A stretch of DNA of 64,000 bases, from positions 8,865,001 through 8,929,000 of the forward strand of contig NZ_JAPEQG010000001.1 in assembly GCF_026339735.1 (NCBI RefSeq), read 5' to 3'. Below, piece after piece: positions 1-9,229 of the stretch. The translations under genes and the position numbers were made by a program. Source of the DNA: Streptomyces sp. NBC_01669 (GTDB lineage: Bacteria; Actinomycetota; Actinomycetes; Streptomycetales; Streptomycetaceae). How positions within the stretch are numbered: the stretch's first letter is position 1; each line of letters starts with the position of its first letter. The notes beneath the pieces were generated by a model, which saw nothing but the letters and a program-made list of their open reading frames with translations, made no database searches and had not been told where the DNA came from.

Positions 1-91
1 CGCCTGTGGAGCCGGTGTAAGACCTCAACGGAGAACTCCGGGCGGGCAGTCGGCAATGAAGCAGGAAACCCTACAGCGCGAGCCGTAGGAA

Positions 92-132
92 TCCCCCTCC
101 TTCAGGACTCCGTTGGGAAATGCGTAAACCGG
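92..132. repeat. Left terminal inverted repeat of IS1182-type element
   Basis: This arm begins TCCCCCTCCT. Its inner 28 bases (105-132) are a perfect inverted copy of 1868-1895. Two mismatches occur in the outer 13 bases. Confidence 0.92.
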
Positions 133-149
133 CGGGTGTGATCTTGTCG

Positions 150-1805
150 TCAGGCGGCGAGTTGGAGTCGGGCGAGGTGTGAGGTGCGGGTTTGGCCGAG
201 GGGTGTTTCGCTGAGCCAGGCGTCGAGTCTGATGATGTTGATGGCGGTGGCGGCGAAGATGTGTCCGAGGTGGGTTTTGGGCAGGCCCGTGTAGCGGGTC
301 CGGCGGATGCGGGTGCGCCGGATTGCCTGGGAGATGGTGCCCTCCACTCCGGCGCGGATGTTGTAGCGCTGCTGCCACTGGTCGGTGAGCTGTTCGCGGC
401 GTCGGTCTTCCAGTGCTGCCTGCTGGTCTTGGGGCAGCAGGGTCAGGCTTCGGCCCCACTTGCCGTTCGCCGCCTTGGTGCACTTGTCCTGCACCGGGCA
501 GGCCGCGCAGTCTTGGGCGGTGAAGTGCACCCGTGAGACGGGAGTGCCGCTGCTCTTGCGCTGGTCGGACCAGCTGGCACTGATCTTGCCCTGGGGACAG
601 ACGGCGTTCTTGGCTTCCCAGTCGATCGTGAACGCGCTCTGCGTGAAGTGCTCACCCTCGTAGTTCTCGTGGCATGTATCCAGCCCGACCGGCCCCAGCA
701 GCTCGATCCCATGTGCGTCGCGCGCGGCCACGATGTGGGCGGCGGTGACGTAGCCGGCATCGACGTCGTGCTCATCGGGTAGCAGTTCACGTGCGGCCAG
801 GCCCTGGTGGACTGCTGCGGTGACCTCGGTGTCGGCGACGGTGGCGTCCGTGGTGACGACATGGGTGATCAGGTGCGGGGCGTGGGGTTCGCAGGTCTCG
901 CTGAGGTGGGTCTTGTAGCCGCACCAGCCCGATCCGCGCTTGGTCGCGTAGCGGGCGTCGGGGTCGTAGGGCGAGGCGAGCCGGCGTCTGCCCGGCGGGA
1001 GGTCTTTGCCCTCCCGCCAGCGCACCTCCTCGCCGTCGCGGTGGTACTGCTCCACCCAGGCCCGGCGCAGGACCTGGACAGCGGGGACTTCCCGTAACCA
1101 CGCGGGAGCCTGGGGTGCGTAGACGGCCTCCAGGATGGTGAGGCCGTCCCTGCCGACCTGCCCGGCCCACTCGGCGCGGACGTTGTCGCCCTTGGGAAAG
1201 CGGTAGGAGTCGATCCGGGCGCCGTAGCGTTTGGCCCAGTCGGCGGTGACCAGCGGCAACAGCCATGCCGGGGCGGCGGCGGCCAGGGCTTCCAGCGCCG
1301 CGCGCAGGGTCTCGCCGACGAACTCCATCCGGTTCAACGTCCGCACGGCCGCGAGAACATGGGTGGAGTCGGTGCGCTGACGCCCCCCGGAACGCAGCAG
1401 CCCGAGGTCAGAGATCCGCTCCAGGATCAGGTCCAGGACCTTTTCCTCCAGGCCGTGCTCGATCAGCCGGGCGCGGAAGTCGCTCAGCACGGAGAAGTCG
1501 AACCCCGAATCGTCCAGCTCCAGACCAAGGAGGAACTTCCAGTCCATGCGGGCCCGCACCTGGTCAGCGGCCTGCCTGTCAGTCAGCCCCTCTGCGTATT
1601 GCAGCACCGACACAAGCGCCAGCGCCCCCGGCGACACCGCCGGACGACCCCGTGACGAAAACGCCTCAGCGAAGGAATCGTCTTCGAACAGCGGGCCCAG
1701 CACTTCACGCACGCGGACAGCCAGTGTCCCCTTCGGGAACGATGCCCGCACGACCCGAGCAGTCAGCTCCGGCACCCCACGGTCGTCCCGAGACTCCAGC
1801 GACAC
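150..1805 (-). CDS. IS1182-family transposase
   Basis: The 551-residue protein has the two-part architecture of IS1182 transposases: an N-terminal DUF772-like domain (about residues 45-150) and a C-terminal DDE nuclease half. A cysteine cluster near residue 432 (CAACPVQDKC) and the C-terminal GVEGTISQAIR segment are typical of the family. It catalyses DNA cleavage and joining at the inverted repeats. The length is normal and no stop or frameshift is seen. It lies downstream of and co-directional with the FBP gene, so read-through from that promoter could reach it. The first ATG was taken as the start; its upstream context was not decisive. Confidence 0.93.
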   Translation of the reverse strand: MSLESRDDRGVPELTARVVRASFPKGTLAVRVREVLGPLFEDDSFAEAFSSRGRPAVSPGALALVSVLQYAEGLTDRQAADQVRARMDWKFLLGLELDDSGFDFSVLSDFRARLIEHGLEEKVLDLILERISDLGLLRSGGRQRTDSTHVLAAVRTLNRMEFVGETLRAALEALAAAAPAWLLPLVTADWAKRYGARIDSYRFPKGDNVRAEWAGQVGRDGLTILEAVYAPQAPAWLREVPAVQVLRRAWVEQYHRDGEEVRWREGKDLPPGRRRLASPYDPDARYATKRGSGWCGYKTHLSETCEPHAPHLITHVVTTDATVADTEVTAAVHQGLAARELLPDEHDVDAGYVTAAHIVAARDAHGIELLGPVGLDTCHENYEGEHFTQSAFTIDWEAKNAVCPQGKISASWSDQRKSSGTPVSRVHFTAQDCAACPVQDKCTKAANGKWGRSLTLLPQDQQAALEDRRREQLTDQWQQRYNIRAGVEGTISQAIRRTRIRRTRYTGLPKTHLGHIFAATAINIIRLDAWLSETPLGQTRTSHLARLQLAA

Positions 1806-1867
1806 CCAGCCCCACCTCTCGCTCCGACGAACAGAACGATCATGTCAAGCTCAGCAAGCCGACGAGC

Positions 1868-1908
1868 CCGGTTTACGCATTTCCCAACGGAGTCCTTCAG
1901 GAGGGGGA
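1868..1908. repeat. Right terminal inverted repeat of IS1182-type element
   Basis: Inverted partner of 92-132. The inner end is CCGGTTTACGCATTTCCCAA and the outer end is GAGGGGGA. Confidence 0.92.
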
Positions 1909-1913
1909 GGAAG

Positions 1914-2405
1914 TCAATCGGTGACCCTGGCGATGAACGCGGCGAGGTTCACGACGGTCCGCTGGATCTTCTCCTCCAGGGTGAGTGACTCGTGGAGCCG
2001 TGCACCGATGCCCGCGTCCTTCTTGCCCCGTACGTACAGCGAGCAGGCGAGGTCGCTGCATATGTAGGCGCCCACGGAGTTGCCCTGCTGCCCGGCCTTG
2101 CCGGCTTTCGCGGCGACCATGAGCGAGACGCCTCCGGTGTGGGTGGTGATGCACATCGAGCACATACTGCGCCGCATCTGCCAGGAGGCGGGGCTCGGGC
2201 AGCGCAAGGCGAGCGCTACCGGGCGGCCGTCCAGCTCGGTGGCGAGGTAGGCCCGGTCGGGGGCCTGGGGGTCCCTCCAGCCAAGGAAGTCCAGGTCGTC
2301 CCAGGGCCGCTCGGCCAGGTCGCGGGGGACGGACAGGCGCTTCGCCTCGCCCTTGGTGCAGTTCACGAACGCGGTACGGATCTCTTGCTCAGTCAGCGGC
2401 TTCAT
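1914..2405 (-). CDS. FBP-domain (EF-G-binding type) protein
   Basis: This 163-residue protein resembles the actinobacterial FBP family, whose C-terminal treble-clef zinc finger is related to that of FusB-type proteins that bind elongation factor G. The first half (MKPLTEQEIRTAFVNC) is helical. The second half has the paired cysteines CSMC and CSDLAC separated by a basic loop, consistent with zinc binding. Ribosome rescue or fusidic-acid-type protection is known for the wider family but is only an inference here. The start at 2405 was chosen over an in-frame ATG 14 codons upstream because the longer version would run across the operator palindrome. It is divergent from the TetR gene, and its 3' end abuts the IS1182 element. 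Confidence 0.82.
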   Translation of the reverse strand: MKPLTEQEIRTAFVNCTKGEAKRLSVPRDLAERPWDDLDFLGWRDPQAPDRAYLATELDGRPVALALRCPSPASWQMRRSMCSMCITTHTGGVSLMVAAKAGKAGQQGNSVGAYICSDLACSLYVRGKKDAGIGARLHESLTLEEKIQRTVVNLAAFIARVTD

Positions 2406-2418
2406 AAACGACACGCTA

Positions 2419-2443
2419 ATTTGCCTAAAGCTATTAGGCAAAT
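2419..2443. promoter_or_regulatory. 25-bp palindromic operator between fbp and tetR
   Basis: Perfect 10-bp arms, ATTTGCCTAA and TTAGGCAAAT, are separated by 5 bp. The site lies in the short gap between two divergent starts and stands out as AT-rich. The layout is classic for a TetR dimer that represses itself and the divergent FBP gene; the regulator assignment is inferred from position. Confidence 0.8.
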
Positions 2444-2476
2444 GCATAATAGTTGTCGCTGGATAGGAGGAAGGTT

Positions 2477-3046
2477 ATGGTTCGAGCAGGACTGACCACG
2501 GAGCGTCTGACCCGGGCGGGAGCGGAACTGGCCGACGAGGTCGGCTTCGACCAGGTGACCGTCTCGGCGCTCGCCCGGCGGTTCGACGTCAAAGTCGCGA
2601 GTCTGTACTCGCACCTGAAGAACTCCCAGGACCTCAAGACCAGGATCGCCCTGTTCGCCCTGGAGGAACTCGCCGACCGGGTCGCCGATGCCCTGGCCGG
2701 GCGTGCCGGCAAGGACGCCCTGGCTGCCTTCGCGGATGCCTACCGCGACTACGCCCGGGAGCACCCCGGTCGCTACGCAGCCGCCCGCTTCCGGCTCGAT
2801 CCCGAGACGGCGGCCGTCAGCGCCGGGGCGCGGCACGCGCAGATGACGCGGGCGATCCTGCGCGGCTACGACCTGACGGAGCCGGACCAGACGCACGCGG
2901 TCCGGATGCTGGGCAGCGTCTTCCACGGCTACGTCAGCCTGGAGTTGGCCGGAGGCTTCGAGCACAGCGTCCCCGACGCGCAGGAATCCTGGGCCTGGAT
3001 CGTGGATTCCCTCGATGCTCTGCTACGGAACCGGGCCACACCCTGA
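2477..3046 (+). CDS. TetR-family transcriptional regulator
   Basis: The 189-residue protein has an N-terminal TetR helix-turn-helix at about residues 20-50 (FDQVTVSALARRFDVKVASL followed by YSHLKN). Its C-terminal half resembles the WHG/TetR_C_33 ligand domain, including the segment VFHGYVSLELAGGF. The ATG at 2477 has a good AGGAGG at 2465-2470; a TTG 8 codons upstream lacks one. It is divergent from the FBP gene across a perfect palindrome, so it probably represses FBP and itself. It ends 94 bp before the SGNH hydrolase gene, which it may also control. Confidence 0.9.
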   Translation: MVRAGLTTERLTRAGAELADEVGFDQVTVSALARRFDVKVASLYSHLKNSQDLKTRIALFALEELADRVADALAGRAGKDALAAFADAYRDYAREHPGRYAAARFRLDPETAAVSAGARHAQMTRAILRGYDLTEPDQTHAVRMLGSVFHGYVSLELAGGFEHSVPDAQESWAWIVDSLDALLRNRATP

Positions 3047-3139
3047 CCAGCAGCCCCCCGCACCGCCGGAGGCAGTCCGCTGCGCCACGCACCGGCGCAT
3101 CTGAACATTTTCGGAAATATTGATCAACAGGCTGAGGCA

Positions 3140-4318
3140 ATGAACACTGAGCACTACACGATCACCACACCTGTCACCGCGGATATGCTGCGCGGTCACC
3201 TCGACGTGGAAGCGACCGCGCACGGTCTGCTGCCGCATCGGCTGCCCGCCAGGGCGCGCCGGCAGATCCCTGACAACCAACTGGCCGTGGCCGAGGCCCA
3301 GCCCTCCGGTGTGCGGTTGGTCTTCCGTACCCGGGCCACCACGATCGACTTGGACACGCTGCCCACCAAGCGGGTCTACCGAGGTTTCCCGGCCCCGGCG
3401 GACGGCGTGTACGACCTACTGGTCGACGGCCGTCTCGCTGCCCAGGCCACGGTGGCCGGCGGTAACGTGCGCATGATTACCGACATGTTCACCCAGTCCT
3501 CCGAGCTGTCGGAGGGGCCTGCCGGCACCGCCCGGTTCACCGATCTGGCGGCGGGTGACAAGGATGTCGAGATCTGGCTTCCGCATACGGAGAGCACCGA
3601 GTTGATCGCCCTGCGCACCGACGCCCCCATCGAGCCGGCGTCGGACAGCGGGCGCAGGGTGTGGCTGCACCACGGCAGTTCCATCAGCCACGGCTCGAAC
3701 GCCGCCCATCCGACCGCCATCTGGCCGGCGCTGGCAGCCGCCCAGGGCGGAGTGGAGCTGGTCAACCTGGGGTTCGGCGGCAGCGCGCTGCTGGACCCGT
3801 TCACCGCCCGCGCGATGCGGGACACCCCCGCGGACCTGATCAGCGTCAAGGTCGGCATCAATGTCGTCAACTCCGACGTGATGCGCCTGCGCGCCTTCAC
3901 CCCTGCGGTGCATGGCTTCCTCGACACCATCCGCGAGGGGCATCCGACGACGCCGCTGCTGGTCGTGTCCTCCATCCTGTGCCCGGTCCAGGAGGACACC
4001 CCGGGCCCTCTCGCGCCCGACTTCGACGGCGGCACCTTGCGGTTCAAGGCCACGGGCGATCCGGCCGAACGCGCCGCCGGGCGCCTGACGCTCAACGTCA
4101 TCCGCCACGAACTTGCCCGGATCGTCGAACAGCGGGCGGCCGAAGACCCGAACCTGTACTACCTCGACGGCCGCGACCTGTACGGCGAGAAGGATTACGC
4201 CGAATTCCCGCTGCCCGACGAGGTCCACCCTGATCCCGCAGGACACCGCCGCATCGGCGAGAACTTCGCGCGGCTCGCGTTCGGCGGTGGCGGTCCCTTC
4301 GCCACCAAGACAAGCTGA
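3140..4318 (+). CDS. SGNH/GDSL-like esterase
   Basis: The 392-residue protein has an N-terminal beta-rich domain (about residues 10-165) and a C-terminal SGNH hydrolase domain. The conserved blocks are visible: nucleophile block HHGSSISHGS near residue 178, block II NLGFGGSALLD, block III VGINVVNSD, and the catalytic Asp/His pair in DEVHPD near the C-terminus. Such enzymes hydrolyse acyl or acetyl esters; the substrate is unknown. No signal peptide is seen, so it is probably cytoplasmic. The ribosome binding site (GCTGAGG) is weak. Co-regulation with the upstream TetR gene is possible. Confidence 0.87.
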   Translation: MNTEHYTITTPVTADMLRGHLDVEATAHGLLPHRLPARARRQIPDNQLAVAEAQPSGVRLVFRTRATTIDLDTLPTKRVYRGFPAPADGVYDLLVDGRLAAQATVAGGNVRMITDMFTQSSELSEGPAGTARFTDLAAGDKDVEIWLPHTESTELIALRTDAPIEPASDSGRRVWLHHGSSISHGSNAAHPTAIWPALAAAQGGVELVNLGFGGSALLDPFTARAMRDTPADLISVKVGINVVNSDVMRLRAFTPAVHGFLDTIREGHPTTPLLVVSSILCPVQEDTPGPLAPDFDGGTLRFKATGDPAERAAGRLTLNVIRHELARIVEQRAAEDPNLYYLDGRDLYGEKDYAEFPLPDEVHPDPAGHRRIGENFARLAFGGGGPFATKTS

Positions 4319-4409
4319 GCAGGCTCACGGTCACATAGGCCGCGGTCGCCACATCGCCATGCTGCTGCCGGAGTTCACGCCCGCGATGCGCCCCCACGCC
4401 GGCTCGCGC

Positions 4410-4720
4410 GTACCTCCAGCAGTTCGCTGATCTGGGCTTCCAGGGCCCGACGTTGTTCGTGGACGGCCGCGAGTGAGCGGGCCAGGGATGGGATGACCAC
4501 GTCTAGGGTGCCGGTGCCCGGAACGACGACGGTCTGTTCGTCGAGAGCGTCGAAGACGTCGTCGATGAGCCGGGTGGCCATGCGCGGGGCCTTGGGGCGG
4601 ATCAGCTCGACGAGTTTGCGGCGGCCGGCTTTCCGCAGGGCAGCCGGGGAGCCGTAGCGTTCCAGCAGCCAGGTGACGGCTTGGTGCTGCGGACCGACGG
4701 TGCCGTGCGCTCTGCCACAC
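4410..4720 (-). pseudogene. IS110-family transposase fragment
   Basis: About 100 codons match the region between the two catalytic parts of IS110 transposases, with the segments YGSPAALRKAGRRKL and DALDEQTVVVPGTG and a heptad-rich stretch before ISELLEV. The N-terminal DEDD domain and the C-terminal serine domain are both missing, and reading becomes unrelated after ELLEV. It is a relic adjoining the allantoinase terminator. Confidence 0.8.
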
Positions 4721-4749
4721 ACGAACACACGACTGCTCGGCACCATGCG

Positions 4750-4787
4750 CACTGCGGCCCCCGACGCGTCCGTCGGAGGCCGCAGTG
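4750..4787 (-). terminator. Strong hairpin downstream of allantoinase
   Basis: A perfect 10-bp stem (CACTGCGGCC at 4750-4759 and GGCCGCAGTG at 4778-4787), with further pairing inside, lies 37 bp past the allantoinase stop. No T-run is present, as is usual in Streptomyces terminators. Confidence 0.7.
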
Positions 4788-4823
4788 CCCGCTCACCTGC
4801 CGGCGACCACGCCGGCCCCGGCC

Positions 4824-6162
4824 TCAGCCGTTCCTGTCGAGCAGGCGTCCGGTGGGCTCGGCGAGAGTGCCGCGGTCGGCTATGCGCTCTCCGCGCAGCC
4901 AGGTGGAGGTGACGACACCGTGCAGCGTCTTGCCGGCGTAGGCGGTGACCCGGTTGCGGTGCTCCAGCTCGGCCGGGTCGACGGTGAAGGTCGCGTCGGG
5001 GTCGAGGACCGCGAAGTCGGCGTCCCGGCCAGCCTCGATCGCGCCCTTCCTGTCCAGGCCCGCGAGCCGTGCGGGTGCGGTCGACATCCAGCGGACGACG
5101 TCCTCAAGGCTGCGGCCACGGCGGCGCGCCTCGGTCCAGATGGCGGGCAGGCCGAGCTGGAGGGAGGAGATACCGCCCCAGGCGGAGGCGAAGTCGGGGC
5201 TCTTGAGTTCCGCGGTCGAAGGTGAGTGGTCGGAGACGATGCAGTCGATCGTCCCGTCGGCGAGCCCCTCCCACAGGGCGTCCTGGTTGGCGGCCTCACG
5301 AATCGGCGGGCAGCACTTGAACTCGGTGGCGCCGTCCGGGACTTCCTCGGCCGTCAGGGTGAGGAAGTGCGGACAGGATTCGACCGTGATCCCGACTTCC
5401 TCGGCCTTGGCAGCGGCGATCAGCGGCAGAGCGTACGAGGACGACAGGTGCAGCACATGCACACGGGCCTTCAGTTGCCGGGCCTGGGTGATCAGGTTCT
5501 CGATCGCGGTGTTCTCGGCGTCGCGCGGCCGGGAGGCGAGGAAGTCGACGTACTTCCCCCCCGCTCTTCTGCGGGGCCGCGGCCAGGTGGTGCGGATCCT
5601 CGGTGTGCACGATCATCAGGCCGCCGAAGCCAGCGATCTCGGCGAGGGAGTTCGCGAGCTGCTCCTGGTCCAGCTCGGGGAACTCGTCCACGCCGGAGGG
5701 CGACAGGAAGCACTTGAAGCCGAAGACGCCGGCGTCGTGCAGGGGCCGGAGGTCCGTGACGTTGTCGGGCAGCGCGCCGCCCCAGAAGCCGACGTCGATG
5801 TGCGCTTTGGTGCGGGCGGTCTCCTGCTTGACGCGCAGGTGCTCCACCCTGGTGGTCGGCGGGAGGGAGTTGAGCGGCATGTCGACGAGGGTCGTGATGC
5901 CACCGGCCGCGGCCGCGCGGGTGGCGGTCCAGAAGCCCTCCCACTCGGTGCGCCCGGGGTCGTTCACATGCACGTGGGTGTCGACGATCCCGGGGAGTAC
6001 GACGTCGTCGCCGACGTCCTTCAGACGGGCACCGGCCGGTACCTCGGCGTCGTACCGCAGCACCGCGGCGATCGTCCCGCCGGAGACGGCGATCGACGCG
6101 CGACGCGTCCCCTCGGGGGTGATGACGCGTGTCGAGCGCAGTACGAGCTGTACGTCGGGCAA
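4824..6162 (-). pseudogene. allB: Allantoinase, frameshifted
   Basis: The two halves together give a normal-length allantoinase (about 445 residues), the amidohydrolase that opens the hydantoin ring of allantoin. The N-terminal part shows the metal motif DTHVHVNDPGRTEWEGF and the region of the carboxylated lysine (FGFKCFLSPSG). The C-terminal part has CPHFLTL and the metal aspartate in SDHSPS. A run of seven Cs at 5556-5562 (G on the coding strand) breaks the frame after PQKSGG; one base fewer restores KYVDFLASRP. The TTG at 6162 was chosen because AGGAGGGG lies 8 bp upstream and it matches usual family N-termini; an ATG at 6201 is the alternative. A base-calling error in the homopolymer is possible. 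Confidence 0.87.
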
Positions 6163-6251
6163 CGGATGCCCCTCCTCTTTCGCGGTTGATTGTGTCTTCA
6201 TGGGTCGTCCGCCCGGGCCGGGCACCGGTCGCCTGTCGTGCGCGACCCGCT

Positions 6252-6655
6252 TCAGCGCGCCTGCGGGGGCCAGTTGACGATCTTCTTGGGCCGGGGTGCC
6301 GCGTAGGTGCGCACCTTCGACGTGGTCAGGCCGAGGCGTACGAGGGACTCGGCGATCGTCACTGCGGCACTCACGCCGTCGACGACGGGCACCCCCGTAC
6401 GCTCGACGACGCGTTCGGTGAGGCCGGACATGCCGCCGCATCCCAGGCAGATCACTTCCGCCCGGTCGTCCTCCACGGCTCGGGCGGACTCTTCGACGAT
6501 GGCTTCGACTGCGGCCTTCTCGTCCCGTTCCAGATCCAGCACGGCAAGACCGCTGGCGCGCACGGAGGCGCAGCGCGCACTCAGACCGGCGGCGTGGAGA
6601 CGTTCCTCGATCAGCGGGACCGTGCGGTCGAGGCTGGTGACGACGGAGTAGGTGC
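6252..6655 (-). pseudogene. Asp/Glu/hydantoin racemase, N-terminus missing
   Basis: About 130 C-terminal residues of an aspartate/glutamate (hydantoin/allantoin) racemase are present: YSVVTSLDRTVPLIEERL, the second catalytic cysteine in ICLGCGGMSG, and the C-terminal VRTYAAPRPKK. The first half with the first catalytic cysteine is gone and is replaced by IS1380-derived sequence, so the protein cannot work. It lies just upstream of allB in the same direction, which fits an allantoin racemase in a purine-catabolism operon. Confidence 0.83.
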
Positions 6656-6935
6656 GTGATGCCGGAACTCCAGATGCTGCAGGGAGCCCTCGTCGTAGGG
6701 GGCGTCGGTCAGGAAGACCGGCTGGCGCATGCCCTGGTCCAGTCGAACAGGGACAGCTGGGCGCCGGGGTGCGGGCGCTCATGGCGGACGATGAAGCGGG
6801 TTTTGTCTCGGCCGAGGCGGTCATCAGGTAGGTGCCGTCGATGGCTACCTCGACCGCGGACTGGTCGGCACCTATCGCAACCGGCCTGGCCTCGCCCCGC
6901 CGCCGCAGTAAATACGCGGTTTCCTGCGGCTCCAT
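6656..6935 (-). pseudogene. IS1380-family transposase fragment
   Basis: With one frame change this reads TRFIVRHERPHPGAQLSLFD, then QGMRQPVFLTDAPYDEGSLQ and HLEFRHHA, which is the conserved C-terminal part of IS1380 transposases. It is broken by a frameshift and joined directly to the racemase remnant. An in-frame open stretch through the junction looks like one protein but is a chimera. Confidence 0.72.
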
Positions 6936-7072
6936 TCTGACGAGCTGTCAGACAATAACAGATGCCACCGTCTCCGCCCTGCGCGGCGCGGGGAGGCTCA
7001 TCATTACCCGGCCGGGCCGCCCCGGCCGCGCGGACGACGAGACCGAGGGGCCGAGGACCGTGGGTGGCGGGG

Positions 7073-8597
7073 ATGGCGGACGCGGCGAGCGTGGGACGTG
7101 CGCACGAGGCCGGGGAGGACGGCGGGCGGATCGCACCGCTGGACCGGTGGGTGTTCGCCGTCGCGGGGGTGGTCCTGGCCGTGCTGATGGCGCTGTTTCC
7201 GCGCTACGGCTTCCACCGCGACGAGCTGTACTTCCTCGACTCCGCCCGGCACCTCCAGACGAGTTATGTGGACCAGCCGGCGCTGGCCCGGGTCTCGCTG
7301 TCGCTGTTCGGGGTCTCGGCGGCGGGCCTGCGGCTGTGGGCCGCGCTGGCCGCGGCGGGCACGGTGGTCGTGGTCGGGCTGACCGCGCGGGAGTTCGGCG
7401 GCACGCGGCGGGCGCAGTTGCTTGCGGCGATCGCGACGGGCACCATGCCCGTGCTGCTGGGCAGCGGGCACGTCGCCAATACGACGTCGTACGAAGTGCT
7501 GGCGTGGGCGGCGATCGCGCTCGTGGTCGTGCGGATCGGCCGCACCGGCGACACGCGGTGGTGGCTTGCCGCGGGAGCGCTGGTCGGCCTCGGCTCGGAA
7601 TTCAACCACCTCGCGGCTATCTTCGGGACCGTCCTGCTGGCCGCGGCGCTGCTCGGCCCGCCGGACCGTAGTTGATCGCCGCCTGCTTGCGGGCGTGATG
7701 ATCGCCGTGCTGCTCGTGCTGCCCGACCTGTGGTGGCAGGCGCGGCACGGCTGGGCCATGTTCGCGATGACGCGGGCGCTGAACGGGGAGCACGGAGGCG
7801 CGGGGAACATCCTCACCTGGATCGTGGGGCAGCTCGGCATGTCCTGTCTGGCGATGACGGTGCTGTGGATGGCGGGCCTGCGGTTCCTGTGGCGATCCGG
7901 CCGGCCGCTGTGGCGGTGCCTGGTGACCGCATACGCCGTGCTGTTCGTACTGTTCGCCGTGACGACCGGAGCGCAGGTCTACTACCTGGGCGGGTTGTAC
8001 GTGTGCCTACTGGCGGCCGGCGCGGTGGGACTCGACGGGTGGCTGCACTCCCGCCCGGAACGGCTACGCGGCCTGATGATCGGAACCGCCGTCTCGGCCG
8101 CGCTGTCCGCTGTGATCGTGCTGCCGGTGCTGCCGCCCTCCGACGTGGCTTGGACGTACGGCGCCAGCCCGATATCGGGAGAGACCCTGGGCTGGCCCCA
8201 ACTGGTCGGCACCGTGCGGCAGGTATGGACCGGGCTCCCGCCCGGGCAGCGCGCGAACGCGGTGATCTTCGCGGCGGACTACAGCGAGGCCGGCGCCATC
8301 AACGAACTGGGCCGCAGCGCCGGACTGCCCACCGCCGCGGGCGCCCAGAACACCGACTGGTGGTGGGGCCCCGGCAACCCGCACGCCACAACCGTGGTGG
8401 CCGTCGCCCCTGGCCCCGACTACGCCCCCGGGTACGCCGCCCACCTGCGCCGCTACTTCCGGCACGTCCGCGTGGCCGCCACCCTCTCCAACCCAGGCGG
8501 CGTGCACAACATCGAATGGGGCGGCCACGTCTACGTCTGCACCGGCCCACGCCGCCCCTGGGGCGCGATCTGGCCCGAACTGCGTAACTACGCGTGA
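7073..8597 (+). pseudogene. GT39-type membrane glycosyltransferase, frameshifted
   Basis: The first frame gives about 200 residues with the PMT/ArnT-like loop YGFHRDELYFLDSARHL, in which the acidic pair after the first membrane helix is the usual catalytic feature of GT-C enzymes, and then several hydrophobic helices. Near 7667-7671 one base is missing and the protein continues in the next frame with VVDRRLLAGVMIAVLLVLP, more helices and a soluble C-terminal domain. Together the length is about 507 residues, normal for the family. It would transfer a sugar from a lipid-phosphate donor outside the membrane. The ATG at 7073 is the likely start. A sequencing error could account for the break. 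Confidence 0.82.
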
Positions 8598-8719
8598 CGC
8601 CCGTGTCCCCGCGGTAAGGGACGGACGTCATGAGGCGTCCTGACCGCTGCACCACTGACGTTGCGCACGCGGCCCCTGCCGCTCCCTCGGCGGAGGGCGA
8701 GGCTGTGGTCCGGGGGAAC

Positions 8720-8756
8720 CGCAGCCCGGGCACGCGAGATACATGTCCGGGCTGCG
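8720..8756. terminator. Hairpin between convergent genes
   Basis: A 10-bp stem (CGCAGCCCGG paired with CCGGGCTGCG) with a 17-nt loop lies between the ends of the plus-strand glycosyltransferase and the minus-strand SRPBCC gene, so it may serve both. Confidence 0.55.
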
Positions 8757-8783
8757 CGGTTTGGCCGTGTCACGGCTGTCGTG

Positions 8784-9203
8784 TCAGGCGGAGAGTGCCT
8801 TGTGCAGGGCTTCGAGGCCGTCGCGGTAGATGCCGGCGAAGAGGTCTTCTGCCTCGGTGTCGCTTACGCCGTTGGGGGCGAAACGGCCGGACCACTGGAC
8901 CTCGGCGATGTCGTCGCGGCCGGGGACCGTGTGGACGCGGAGGGTGGAGACGTAGCCGGTGACGGGGAAGGGCGCTTCGAGGATGGCGTAGCTGTAGTGG
9001 CGCTCGGTCTCGTTGAAGTCGACCAGCCGCTCGGTGATCACTTCGCCGTCCGGGTTGGTCAGCCGGCGGACGCGGCCGCCCTCGAGCGCGGTGCTCTCGG
9101 GGATGTAAGGGAGCCAGTCGGGGAGGGCGTCGAAGCCGCCGATGAGGTTCCAGACCTGCTGCGGCGGGGCCGGGACTACGCGGCTGACGGAGGCGGATGC
9201 CAT
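8784..9203 (-). CDS. SRPBCC-family protein
   Basis: The 139-residue protein belongs to the polyketide-cyclase/START-like SRPBCC family, which binds hydrophobic ligands in a helix-grip fold. The typical start SRVVPAPPQQVWNLIGGFDA and the central WLPYIPESTALEGG are seen. It has no membrane segments. AGGAG precedes the ATG at 9203. The gene is 26 bp downstream of an aldo/keto reductase in the same direction, so the two form an operon; a role in handling a small aromatic or ketone substrate of the reductase is an inference. Confidence 0.85.
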   Translation of the reverse strand: MASASVSRVVPAPPQQVWNLIGGFDALPDWLPYIPESTALEGGRVRRLTNPDGEVITERLVDFNETERHYSYAILEAPFPVTGYVSTLRVHTVPGRDDIAEVQWSGRFAPNGVSDTEAEDLFAGIYRDGLEALHKALSA

Positions 9204-9229
9204 GGTCGTTCTCCTGGTGTGGGTGGGGG

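Larger units (their letters stand above)
92..1908 (-). mobile_element. Complete IS1182-family insertion sequence
   Basis: A single long transposase gene is bounded by 41-bp terminal inverted repeats (92-132 and 1868-1908) that match at 39 of 41 positions. The flanks carry the same 4 bases, ggaa, at 88-91 and 1909-1912, a possible target duplication, although 4 bp can match by chance. The element is unbroken and may be functional. Its right end stops 5 bp before the stop codon of the neighbouring FBP gene, so it inserted at the very 3' end of that gene or just after it. Confidence 0.9.

Noticed and set aside
5556..5562. Programmed frameshift at the C7 run in allantoinase
   Set aside because: No stimulatory structure or family precedent is known for allantoinase; an indel or base-calling error is simpler.
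6252..6935. A 227-residue fusion protein of unknown N-terminus and racemase
   Set aside because: The N-terminal part is IS1380 transposase sequence read partly out of frame, so the open frame is accidental.
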